A stretch of DNA of 6,536 bases. Source: Acidobacteriaceae bacterium (GTDB lineage Bacteria; Acidobacteriota; Terriglobia; Terriglobales; Acidobacteriaceae). Below, piece by piece: positions 1-5,975 of the stretch. Position numbers and translations under genes: made by a program. The stretch lies in assembly GCA_003132825.1 (NCBI GenBank), contig PKYX01000133.1:6278-12813 (forward strand), given 5' to 3'. Below the pieces are notes generated by a model, which was not told the DNA's origin, searched no databases, and was given only the letters and a program-made list of their open reading frames with translations. The number at the start of each line of letters is the position of its first letter. Within the stretch, counting starts at the first letter, position 1.

Positions 1-1352
1 CGATGGCTCGCCTTCCCATTGACCGGGTTTTCTCGATGAAGGGATTCGGCACCGTGGTGACCGGCACCCTGGTCTCGGGCGCGATTCACCGAGAAGAAGA
101 GTTGGAGATATTTCCCACCCGAGCGCGCGCCCGCGTCCGCGGTGTCGAAGTGCACGGACAACCAGCCGACAAAGCGGTTGCCGGCGAACGCACCGCGCTG
201 AACCTGGCCGGGGTACCGACCGAAGACCTGGCCCGTGGAATGACGCTCGCGCCCCCTCACTTGTTTCAGTCCGCCTCCCGCCTGGATGTGAAGCTGTCCC
301 TGTTGCGCTCGGCGAGACCGTTGAAAGATCGTGCCCGGGTGCACCTTCATGGCTACACCTCGGAATCGGTCGCCACCGTCGCCCTGTATGGCAAAGAACA
401 AGTTGCGCCGGGAGAAGACACGTTTGCGCAGCTTCGCCTTGCCCATCCGGTGCTGTTGCTGCCCGGAGATCGGTTCATCATCCGGCAATTGTCGCCGGTG
501 ATGACGATCGGAGGGGGAGTGGTGCTGGACGCCGCGCCCCTGCCAAAAGTAAAAAAGGAAATCGCGCAGGATTTCCACGGGATATTTGCCTCTGCTGACC
601 GTGACCGGATTTTGGCGGCGAGAATCGCAAGACGCGGGCCGCGAGGGATTTCGCTCGGGCAACTGGTTGCCGAGACCGGCTGGACCAGAGTGACGATCGA
701 GGCGCAAGTTGCAGGATTGCTGATGACAGGGGAGGCGTTGCGAATCGCCGATTCGTTTTTTGACGCCATGGCCATCGCGGCGCTCGAACGCTCCCTGCTG
801 GCCGAGGTCGCAGCCTACCACCAGCAAAATCCCTTGACACCCGGAATCAACAAGGACGCTTTGGGGGAGAGGGTCGGAATCGGCTCCGATGGTTTCGCCG
901 TGGCACTGGCTGCACTCACCAGAGACAAGAAGCTGGAGCTCGCAGGCGACGTGGTGCGCCTACCCGGGCGCGGCATTGTCATGAAGGACGACGAGGCGGA
1001 ATCGAAGTCCGTGATCGAACGAGCGTTTCGCTCGGCTGGGTTAAGAGTGCCGGCACTCCGCGAAGTTCTGGCGGGACTGAAGATCGACGGGATTCGCAGT
1101 CAGAAAATCGTTACCTTGCTGTTGCGGGAAAAAGTGTTGGTGAAGATTGCGGACGAGATGGTTTTTCACCGCGACGCGTTAGAGGATCTGCGCAAGCGTA
1201 TGGCGGAGGAGAAGGCCGAGCGACCAAAGATTGACGTCGCCCGCTTCAAGGACCTGGCGGGAGTCAGCCGCAAGTACGCGATCCCGCTGCTCGAGTATCT
1301 GGATCGAGAGCATGTGACCCGGCGGACCGGGGATGCGCGAGTCATTCTTTGA
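1..1352 (+). CDS. selB: Selenocysteine-specific translation elongation factor SelB (5'-truncated by the window edge)
   Basis: SelB is the EF-Tu-like GTPase that carries Sec-tRNA(Sec) to UGA codons marked by a SECIS hairpin. The frame is already open at the left edge, and the ATG at position 3 is internal. The first visible residues (LPIDRVFSMKGFGTVVTGTL, about 4-22) are the start of beta-barrel domain II. Roughly 180 residues, the whole G domain with its P-loop, are therefore outside the window (family length about 620-650; 449 seen). Domain II spans about 4-85 and domain III about 90-178, ending in the typical PGDRFIIRQLSPVMTIGGGVVLD. A chain of winged-helix domains then runs to the end. The final one (about 409-449: FKDLAGVSRKYAIPLLEYLDR, then VTRRTGDARVIL) is the SECIS-binding module and is highly characteristic. 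The C-terminus is complete and ends in TGA. No selA or selC is visible. The identification is secure; only the N-terminus is unseen. Confidence 0.96.
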   Translation, partial: MARLPIDRVFSMKGFGTVVTGTLVSGAIHREEELEIFPTRARARVRGVEVHGQPADKAVAGERTALNLAGVPTEDLARGMTLAPPHLFQSASRLDVKLSLLRSARPLKDRARVHLHGYTSESVATVALYGKEQVAPGEDTFAQLRLAHPVLLLPGDRFIIRQLSPVMTIGGGVVLDAAPLPKVKKEIAQDFHGIFASADRDRILAARIARRGPRGISLGQLVAETGWTRVTIEAQVAGLLMTGEALRIADSFFDAMAIAALERSLLAEVAAYHQQNPLTPGINKDALGERVGIGSDGFAVALAALTRDKKLELAGDVVRLPGRGIVMKDDEAESKSVIERAFRSAGLRVPALREVLAGLKIDGIRSQKIVTLLLREKVLVKIADEMVFHRDALEDLRKRMAEEKAERPKIDVARFKDLAGVSRKYAIPLLEYLDREHVTRRTGDARVIL

Positions 1353-1449
1353 CCCCCCCTTGGAACCACCAAGCTTGGGCCGCCCCAGGGCGCGAGCGCC
1401 ACCTAGGAAAATTACCCGGATGCTCTTTCTGGGGCCTGGTCCGCTTGCT
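1353..1449. other. Convergent intergenic gap between selB and the CMD-family gene
   Basis: This 97-base spacer begins with a run of seven C directly after the selB stop. It contains the perfect palindrome CCAAGCTTGG (1369-1378) and a short hairpin GGCG-CGAG-CGCC (1389-1400). Neither is followed by a T-run on either strand, so I cannot call a canonical intrinsic terminator, although one or both transcripts must end around here. No small gene is supported. Confidence 0.5.
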
Positions 1450-1977
1450 TCAAAGCCGCTCTTCGGGAAACTCCAGTTCGAGTCCGAGCGGATCGGTGAA
1501 CCGGTTGGTGAGGTTGGCCAAGCCCACGAGCAGGTGCAGATCCACGATCTCGGCGTCGGTGAAATGCTTCTTCAGAGGGGCGAAGTCGGCATCGTTGACG
1601 CTGGACGAACTCCGCGTCAGTTTTTCGGCGTAGGTCAGCGCCGCCTGCTCTTTTTCGCTGCCACGAGCGTAGCTGCCCTGCTTGAGCCCTTCCCCATCCT
1701 CCGGGGTAAGGCCGACCCGTTTCGAAGACGCAAGGTGATGCTGCAGGCAATAGCGGCACTGATTGATCAGCGAGACGCGAATGTAGATGAGCTCGAAGAG
1801 CTTGCGGTCGAGCGAACGGCCGACGCTGGCATAGAAGCTCAAGAAGTTCTTCAGCGCCTCCGGCCGATGGGCCATGGCCTTGTGCACGTTGCCGGGCTTG
1901 CCGCGAAGCTTCTGCTCATAGATCTCTTTTACTTCGGGCGCAGCGTTTTCTGGTTCGATCAGCGAGATGCGGGCCAA
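1450..1977 (-). CDS. Carboxymuconolactone decarboxylase / AhpD-like (peroxidase-related) family protein
   Basis: This is a small all-helical protein of the CMD/AhpD fold, a family of thiol peroxidases and decarboxylases that usually oligomerise in the cytoplasm. With the TTG start it is 175 residues. The redox signature is present: Glu62, then Cys74-Arg-Tyr-Cys77, then His81. The spacing (E-x11-CxxC-x3-H) equals that of the AhpD proton-relay centre, so a redox-active disulfide and hydroperoxide reduction are likely. The AhpD histidine between the two cysteines is replaced by Tyr76. The frame extends upstream to an ATG at 2070, but that would overlap the divergent acetyltransferase gene, cover a promoter-like box, and add 31 residues with no family character. 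The TTG at 1977 has GGAGGA (1981-1986 on the minus strand) three bases upstream and gives the expected N-terminus ARISLIEPENAAPEV. Family assignment is firm; substrate and partner are unknown. Confidence 0.88.
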   Translation of the reverse strand: MARISLIEPENAAPEVKEIYEQKLRGKPGNVHKAMAHRPEALKNFLSFYASVGRSLDRKLFELIYIRVSLINQCRYCLQHHLASSKRVGLTPEDGEGLKQGSYARGSEKEQAALTYAEKLTRSSSSVNDADFAPLKKHFTDAEIVDLHLLVGLANLTNRFTDPLGLELEFPEERL

Positions 1978-1980
1978 GAG

Positions 1981-1986
1981 TCCTCC
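1981..1986 (-). promoter_or_regulatory. Shine-Dalgarno GGAGGA that decides the TTG start of the CMD-family gene
   Basis: Read on the minus strand, this hexamer is a perfect anti-SD complement. It lies three bases (CTC) before the TTG at 1977, a slightly short but workable spacing. The ATG at 2070 has no comparable site in front of it that would avoid overlap with the divergent gene. This supports the TTG as the true start. Confidence 0.6.
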
Positions 1987-2000
1987 GTCGAGTGCGCCTA

Positions 2001-2007
2001 TATAATA
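2001..2007. promoter_or_regulatory. Probable bidirectional -10 element between divergent genes
   Basis: The plus strand reads TATAAT at 2001-2006, an exact consensus -10 in otherwise GC-rich DNA. It would start transcription near 2013, about 35 bases before the acetyltransferase ATG. The minus strand reads TATTAT (2007 down to 2002), a 5/6 match that would start transcription near 1995, just ahead of the GGAGGA of the CMD-family gene. No good -35 hexamer is visible at normal spacing on either side, so promoter strength or activator dependence cannot be judged. Placement between divergent starts supports the call. Confidence 0.5.
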
Positions 2008-2047
2008 GCCGCCTGACGCCTCACTGTGCGTACCGGAGTCTCTTACG

Positions 2048-2530
2048 ATGCTCTCAATTCGTCCTGCCACGGCCGACGACGCGCTATTGCTGAAAACCCT
2101 GATCCATGAACTGGCAAAGTACGAACACCTGGATCATGAAACCATCATCACCGAAGAAGATGTATTGCGCGACGGCTTCGGCTCGCATGCGAAATTCCGC
2201 GCGCTCCTCGCGGAATGGGACGGGCAGCCGGCCGGCTACGCTCTGTTTTTCGAGTTTTATTCGACCTTCCAAGGGCGGGCAGGTCTTTTTCTGGAAGACA
2301 TCTTTGTGCGCCCGGAGTTGCGCAAGAGAGGCATCGGCAAGGAGCTGCTGGCGCGGGTGGCGAGCATAGCATGGGACGAAGATTACTTTTGCCTGCGTTG
2401 GGAAGTGTTGGATTGGAATAAGCCCGCGATTGATTTCTATAAGAATCTGGGCGCGACGTTCTTGGATGAGTGGAAGGCGGTGTGCCTGATCGGAGATGCG
2501 CTGCAGACGGCCACATCGAAGGCCCAGTGA
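2048..2530 (+). CDS. GNAT acetyltransferase, spermidine/spermine (diamine) N1-acetyltransferase-like
   Basis: This 160-residue single-domain GNAT protein transfers acetyl from acetyl-CoA to an amine. It resembles the eukaryotic SSAT/thialysine acetyltransferase branch throughout. The N-terminus is IRPATADDALLLKTLIHELAKYE. An acidic LFLEDIFV strand (about 80-87) follows. The acetyl-CoA pyrophosphate loop is R92-K-R-G95-I-G97. The motif B stretch LDWNKPAIDFYKNLGA has Asn124 and Tyr131, the usual general acid, and an EW plus GDALQ ending closes the domain. By analogy the substrate is a polyamine or a lysine-like side-chain amine, but substrate cannot be read from sequence. The ATG has GGAG at 2035-2038, nine bases upstream. 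Its stop TGA (2528-2530) overlaps the GTG start of trmFO, so the two genes are probably co-translated. Family certainty is very high; the exact substrate is only suggested. Confidence 0.9.
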   Translation: MLSIRPATADDALLLKTLIHELAKYEHLDHETIITEEDVLRDGFGSHAKFRALLAEWDGQPAGYALFFEFYSTFQGRAGLFLEDIFVRPELRKRGIGKELLARVASIAWDEDYFCLRWEVLDWNKPAIDFYKNLGATFLDEWKAVCLIGDALQTATSKAQ

Positions 2531-3927
2531 TCGAGCGAATTCGAATCATCGGCGCCGGCTTGGCCGGGTCGGAGGCGGCCTGGCAATGTGCGCGCCGCGG
2601 CCTCAGGGTGGAGCTGTACGAGATGCGTCCCGTGCGCTCCACGCCGGCGCATCAGACGGGCGACTTCGCGGAGCTGGTCTGCTCGAATTCCCTCAAATCC
2701 GACAGCGAAAACACGGCGCCCTGGCTGTTGAAGGAAGAGATGCGACGGGCGGGGTCCCGGCTGCTCGAGCTGGCACGCCAGTGCGCCGTGCCCGCGGGGC
2801 ATGCGCTGGCCGTCGACCGCGCAACCTTTGCCGCGAGCGTCACCGCCGCGATTTCGTCCGAGCCGCTCATCCGCGTGCGACGGGAAGAAGTTGCGCAGCT
2901 TGACCAAGACGAGATCACCATCGTCGCAACCGGTCCGCTGACCTCAGACGCGTTGTCCCAGGAAATCGCACGGCTCAGCGGAGCTTCGCAACTTTATTTC
3001 TACGATTCGATCAGCCCGATCGTCGAGGCCGACTCGATTGACATGTCAAAGGTGTATCTGGCAGCGCGCTATGACAAAGGCACGGCGGACTACATCAACT
3101 GTCCCATGGCGAAGGAGGAGTACGATCGTTTTTGTGATGCGCTGCTGGCCGCGCAGTCGGTCGAGGAGCGCGACTGGGAAAAGCTGAATTACTTCGAAGC
3201 TTGCCTGCCGATCGAGGAGATTGCGCGCCGAGGGCGCGATACGCTGCGATTTGGCCCCATGAAGCCGGTGGGATTAAAAGACCCGCGCACCGGCCGGATC
3301 CCTTACGCGGCCGTGCAGCTGCGGCAGGAGAATTTACGGGCCGATTCTTACAATCTGGTGGGTTTTCAAAACCATTTGAAGTTCGGCGAACAGGCCCGGG
3401 TGCTGCGGCTGATTCCGGGACTCGAAAATGCGCGCTTCCTGCGCTATGGGCAGATTCACCGCAACACCTACGTCAATGCGCCCAGTCTGCTCTCGGAAAC
3501 GCTGCAAATGAGAGAACATCCGCTCCTGATCCTTGCCGGCCAAATCTGCGGAGTCGAAGGCTACGTCGAATCGATCGCCACCGGACTCATGGCCGGGATC
3601 CAGGCGACTGCCCTGGCCGCTGGAACAAACCCGATGGCCCCTCCGCGGGCGACCGCCTTTGGCTCTCTGGTGCATTACATCACGCACGCGGACACAAAGA
3701 GCTTTCAACCAGCCAACATCACTTTTGACCTGCTGCCGCCGCTCGAGAAACCGATTCGCGACCGGCAGCAGCGCCACCGCGCGCAGTGTGATCTGGCATT
3801 GAAGGAATTTGATGGGTGGGCCCAGACGGTCGACGCTGGCCGGAATTTCCGAGCCGTGGGGAAGGAAATCGCCCTCGATCATCCTCCCTTCGATCATCCC
3901 ATTGACCTGCCCGCCGGATCGCAGTAA
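2527..3927 (+). CDS. trmFO: Methylenetetrahydrofolate--tRNA-(uracil-5-)-methyltransferase TrmFO
   Basis: TrmFO is the FAD- and folate-dependent enzyme that makes m5U54 (ribothymidine) in the T-loop of tRNA. It takes the methyl carbon from 5,10-methylenetetrahydrofolate and electrons from NAD(P)H. The N-terminal FAD motif is IRIIGAGLAGSEAAW (residues 5-19 from the GTG start). Hallmarks follow: ELVCSNSLKSD with Cys52; YINCPM (189-194); FEACLPIEE with Cys226; RFGPMKPVGL; GQICGVEGYVES with the FAD-binding GLMAG; and YITHADTKSFQPANITF. Cys52 and Cys226 match the catalytic pair I recall as Cys53/Cys226 in Bacillus subtilis. The frame opens at an ATG at 2470, but the GTG at 2527 puts the Rossmann strand at the correct distance and overlaps the upstream stop as GTGA. 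It gives 466 residues, somewhat longer than the usual 435-460 because of a C-terminal tail after LALKEFDGWAQ. Function is secure; the start is very likely. Confidence 0.95.
   Translation: MIERIRIIGAGLAGSEAAWQCARRGLRVELYEMRPVRSTPAHQTGDFAELVCSNSLKSDSENTAPWLLKEEMRRAGSRLLELARQCAVPAGHALAVDRATFAASVTAAISSEPLIRVRREEVAQLDQDEITIVATGPLTSDALSQEIARLSGASQLYFYDSISPIVEADSIDMSKVYLAARYDKGTADYINCPMAKEEYDRFCDALLAAQSVEERDWEKLNYFEACLPIEEIARRGRDTLRFGPMKPVGLKDPRTGRIPYAAVQLRQENLRADSYNLVGFQNHLKFGEQARVLRLIPGLENARFLRYGQIHRNTYVNAPSLLSETLQMREHPLLILAGQICGVEGYVESIATGLMAGIQATALAAGTNPMAPPRATAFGSLVHYITHADTKSFQPANITFDLLPPLEKPIRDRQQRHRAQCDLALKEFDGWAQTVDAGRNFRAVGKEIALDHPPFDHPIDLPAGSQ
3875..3899 (+). repeat. Short direct repeat in the trmFO tail
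   Basis: The 10-mer TCGATCATCC occurs at 3875-3884 and again at 3890-3899, a period of 15 bases (five codons). It encodes the near-repeated peptide DHPPF-DHPID in the C-terminal tail of TrmFO. It looks like a small in-frame duplication rather than a regulatory repeat. Confidence 0.6.
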
Positions 3928-3948
3928 CTTACAAATCCGCTCCACGAC

Positions 3949-3954
3949 GAGGTG
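3949..3954 (+). promoter_or_regulatory. Shine-Dalgarno GAGGTG fixing a GTG start
   Basis: GAGGTG ends five bases before the GTG at 3960. This is the standard spacing and supports that non-ATG codon over the next in-frame ATG (residue 26 of the membrane protein), which would cut into the conserved-looking N-terminus. Confidence 0.6.
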
Positions 3955-3959
3955 CCACC

Positions 3960-5036
3960 GTGCCGATCTCCGCGCTAGATGCGATCAGTCCAGCCTTCGA
4001 CCACGCCAAACAGCAGTTATTGAAGCCGTTTCGCATGGGTCAGTGGGCCAGGTTGGCGTTGGTCGGGTTGTTGGCCGGGGAGCTTAGTTCAGGCGGAGGA
4101 TGCGGTACCCGTTTCCCACTGCCGCATGCCGGCGGGACCCACCACATCCCCGCACCCGGACTGATAGCCGCTCATCCCTTGCTGTTCGCCCCGGCGATCG
4201 CAGCCCTGGTGGTGCTGGGATTGCTGCTCGTCGTGCTGTTTGTCTACATCAACAGCGTGATGCGGTTCATCTTGTTTGACAGCGTGGTCGAAAAGCGCTG
4301 CCGAATCCGGCAAGGTTGGGGGCGCCGGCAGGAGGCTGGATGGCGCTACTTTGGCTGGCAGGTTTTGCTGTTCCTTGCGAGCCTGGTTGGCCTGACCATT
4401 CTGGTGGGGGTTCCGGCCGCTCTCGGGCTTGCCCTGGGTTGGCTGCAGAAGCCCGGAGAGCATGTGCTAGCCCTCGTCCTGGGTGGCATTCTGGTGTTTT
4501 TTCTCTTCTGTGGATTTGTGGTTTGCCTGGGAGTCGTGGCCGTGCTGACCAAGGATTTTGTGGTTCCGCAAATGGCGATGGAAGATATCGGAGCTATCGA
4601 GGCCTGGCGCCGCCTTCTGTCCATGATGAGTCGCGAGAAGGGGGGATACGCGGGCTACCTGGCACTGAAGGTGGCCCTGGCGGTCGGGGCGGCGGTGATC
4701 ATGAGCATGGTGACCGTCGTCGTTTTTCTGTTGATTCTGATTCCAGTAGGCGGGATCGGTGTGGTAGCGGTGCTTGGGGGGAAGGCAGCCGGGCTGACCT
4801 GGAATCTCTACACCATTACGCTCGCGGTTGTGGTCGGCAGCGTGCTCGCGGTAGCAATTTTGTATGTTTTTTCGCTAATTTCCGTGCCCGTGATCGTGTT
4901 TTTCCCGGCCTATTCCATTTACTTTTTCGCGGCGCGCTATCCCCCGCTGGCCGCCGTGCTGTACCCGGCGCCACTGCTGTCACCCCAGGGTCCACCACCG
5001 CCGCAGCCCTCGCCGCCACCACTGCCCATCGGTTGA
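3960..5036 (+). CDS. Multi-pass membrane protein of unknown function (DUF7544/DUF4013-like architecture)
   Basis: This is a 358-residue integral membrane protein. An amphipathic N-terminal segment (ISALDAISPAFDHAKQQLLKPFRMGQWARLALVGLLAG, about 3-40) precedes a glycine-rich linker with one cysteine. About five or six hydrophobic spans follow, near 73-97, 131-161, 169-197, 235-272 (possibly two) and 285-318. Between the third and fourth span is FVVPQMAMEDIGAIEAWRRLL (200-220). This 'VVPxM..E....EAW..L' loop is typical of poorly characterised bacterial membrane families related to DUF4013/DUF975 and the GDPD membrane domain. The last 18 residues are a proline-rich tail (PQGPPPPQPSPPPLP). I remember similar proteins from Acidobacteriota annotated DUF7544, but cannot confirm the accession. 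There is no signal peptide and no enzyme motif. The gene starts 32 bases after trmFO and may share its transcript. No biochemical role should be assigned. Confidence 0.85.
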   Translation: MPISALDAISPAFDHAKQQLLKPFRMGQWARLALVGLLAGELSSGGGCGTRFPLPHAGGTHHIPAPGLIAAHPLLFAPAIAALVVLGLLLVVLFVYINSVMRFILFDSVVEKRCRIRQGWGRRQEAGWRYFGWQVLLFLASLVGLTILVGVPAALGLALGWLQKPGEHVLALVLGGILVFFLFCGFVVCLGVVAVLTKDFVVPQMAMEDIGAIEAWRRLLSMMSREKGGYAGYLALKVALAVGAAVIMSMVTVVVFLLILIPVGGIGVVAVLGGKAAGLTWNLYTITLAVVVGSVLAVAILYVFSLISVPVIVFFPAYSIYFFAARYPPLAAVLYPAPLLSPQGPPPPQPSPPPLPIG

Positions 5037-5101
5037 GCGCGTGGGCGGCGGCGAGCGGGCCCACCCGGAGAAGCAAGAAGTTCCCAGGTGGCCAAGCGAT
5101 A
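5037..5101. terminator. Possible weak hairpin at the convergent junction
   Basis: A perfect six-base stem, GTGGGC (5041-5046) with GCCCAC (5059-5064), encloses a 12-base GC-rich loop five bases after the membrane-protein stop. It is well placed to end the rightward transcript and, being symmetric, perhaps the leftward SDR transcript too. There is no following T-run on either strand, so it is not a canonical intrinsic terminator. The remaining bases show nothing notable. Confidence 0.25.
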
Positions 5102-5851
5102 TCAGCCCCGTCCGCCACCAATGTCGAGAATGCCGCCGGTGGTGTAGGAGGCTGCGGGTGAAAGCAGCCAAAGAACGCCCTCCGCCACCTCATCCGGAGT
5201 GCCGGGGCGATTCATGGGGATGGACGCCGCCAGTCGATCCAGCCGATCCGGTGCCCCGTTGGCTGCGTGAAGGCCAGTTGCGATCAGACCTGGGGCGACG
5301 GCGTTGACGCGTATTCCCTCCGTGGCCACTTCGCGGGCGAGTCCGATGGTGAAGCTGTCGAGAGCGCCTTTTGATGCCGCATAGTGGACCCATTCGCCGG
5401 CGGCGCCAGTACGGGCGGCCAGGGAGGAAACATTCACGATGGCCCCGCCGGTTCCGCCATTTCGTGTCGACATTCGTCGTACCGCCTCCCGGGCACATAG
5501 GATCGCGCCCACCACATTGACCGCGAACGCTTTCGCCAGAGCTTGCGCGGTGACCGTCTCCACGCGCGCGAAGCCGCCGGTCACGCCGGCGTTGTTCACC
5601 AGCCCCTTGATCGGCCCCAGCTCCCGTTCCGCGGTTACGAAGAGTCGAACAATCTCTGGTTCGGAGCCGATGTCGGCCCGGATGGCGACGGCACGACCGC
5701 CGGCAGCAACAATGTGGCCCACCACTTCGTCAGCGGCGGCCTCGCTGCTCGCGAAATTCACCGCCACAGCGAACCCTCGAGCGCCGGCAAGCTTAGCAAT
5801 CGCCGCGCCGATGCCGCGACTCGCCCCGGTCACGATCAGAGTTCCACTCAT
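5102..5851 (-). CDS. SDR-family NAD(P)-dependent oxidoreductase (FabG-like classical short-chain dehydrogenase)
   Basis: This is a 249-residue classical SDR with a single Rossmann domain, soluble and usually a tetramer. It has the cofactor motif T8-G-A-S-R-G-I-G15, D60 after the fourth strand, NNAG (86-89), the active-site Asn112 in VNV, a catalytic serine in NVSS (Ser143, possibly Ser142) and Y157-x3-K161. The RVNAVAPGLIATG substrate-loop segment and the C-terminal GGILDIGGG are also present. Arg12 in the glycine motif and the VNFASS after strand two suggest NADP(H) rather than NAD(H). Length and motif order are complete. The substrate cannot be predicted: neighbours include no acyl-carrier or sugar genes, so this is not necessarily a fatty-acid FabG. 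The ATG has no clear SD but has a promoter-like pair placed for leaderless transcription. It diverges from the ExbD-like gene. Confidence 0.92.
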   Translation of the reverse strand: MSGTLIVTGASRGIGAAIAKLAGARGFAVAVNFASSEAAADEVVGHIVAAGGRAVAIRADIGSEPEIVRLFVTAERELGPIKGLVNNAGVTGGFARVETVTAQALAKAFAVNVVGAILCAREAVRRMSTRNGGTGGAIVNVSSLAARTGAAGEWVHYAASKGALDSFTIGLAREVATEGIRVNAVAPGLIATGLHAANGAPDRLDRLAASIPMNRPGTPDEVAEGVLWLLSPAASYTTGGILDIGGGRG

Positions 5852-5857
5852 TTCGTC

Positions 5858-5885
5858 ATCTTAGCGCAGCCCCGTGGCCCGGCAA
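5858..5885 (-). promoter_or_regulatory. Candidate leaderless promoter of the SDR gene
   Basis: On the minus strand TTGCCG (5885-5880) and TAAGAT (5863-5858) are separated by 16 bases. They match TTGACA and TATAAT at four of six positions each. The -10-like box ends six bases before the A of the ATG at 5851, so transcription would begin at or beside the start codon. This agrees with the lack of a convincing Shine-Dalgarno in front of that ATG. Both boxes are weak matches, so the call is tentative. Confidence 0.3.
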
Positions 5886-5888
5886 CGG

Positions 5889-5967
5889 AAAGGATTTTCG
5901 GTCGCGAGAACCTCCTCGAGAGACCAAGTGTCGAATCCTTTAAGACACGCGCGTGCCTGAAAAGGAG
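5889..5967 (+). promoter_or_regulatory. Structured leader of the ExbD-like gene with competing pairings around its ribosome site
   Basis: AAAGGATT (5889-5896) is the exact reverse complement of AATCCTTT (5934-5941). Between them GGTC/GACC (5900-5903/5922-5925) and CGAG/CTCG (5905-5908/5915-5918) can stack as inner stems. The same TCCTTT (5936-5941) is also complementary to AAAGGA (5961-5966), the Shine-Dalgarno of the downstream gene. A further stem GTGTC/GACAC (5928-5932/5944-5948) and a 10-base palindrome CACGCGCGTG (5946-5955) overlap the region. All pairings are seen in the sequence. That they act as an RNA switch, or that the palindrome is an operator, is inference, and the transcript start is unknown. 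Confidence 0.3.
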
Positions 5968-5975
5968 CGACTCCG

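Noticed and set aside
1369..1378. Palindrome CCAAGCTTGG as a terminator or operator
   Set aside because: It has no loop for a hairpin and no T-run, lies in a convergent gap away from any start, and contains a common restriction-type hexamer; chance is adequate.
1350..1400. The TGA ending selB as a possible selenocysteine codon
   Set aside because: Readthrough would add only 18 codons before TAG. The downstream hairpin GGCG-CGAG-CGCC lies too far away and lacks the features of a bacterial SECIS, and the protein already ends at the normal SelB terminus.
1333..2016. Long plus-strand frame (227 codons) opposite the CMD-family gene
   Set aside because: It is antisense to a protein with a clear AhpD-type motif, overlaps the end of selB, and has no recognisable protein character; it is a by-product of high GC content.
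2470..2526. ATG at 2470 as the trmFO start
   Set aside because: It would overlap 61 bases of the acetyltransferase gene and add 19 residues before the FAD-binding strand; the GTG at 2527 in a GTGA overlap fits the family better.
4316..5161. 281-codon plus-strand frame overlapping the membrane protein
   Set aside because: It is a glycine/arginine-rich out-of-frame reading of a clear membrane protein and crosses its stop and the convergent SDR gene; no domain is visible.
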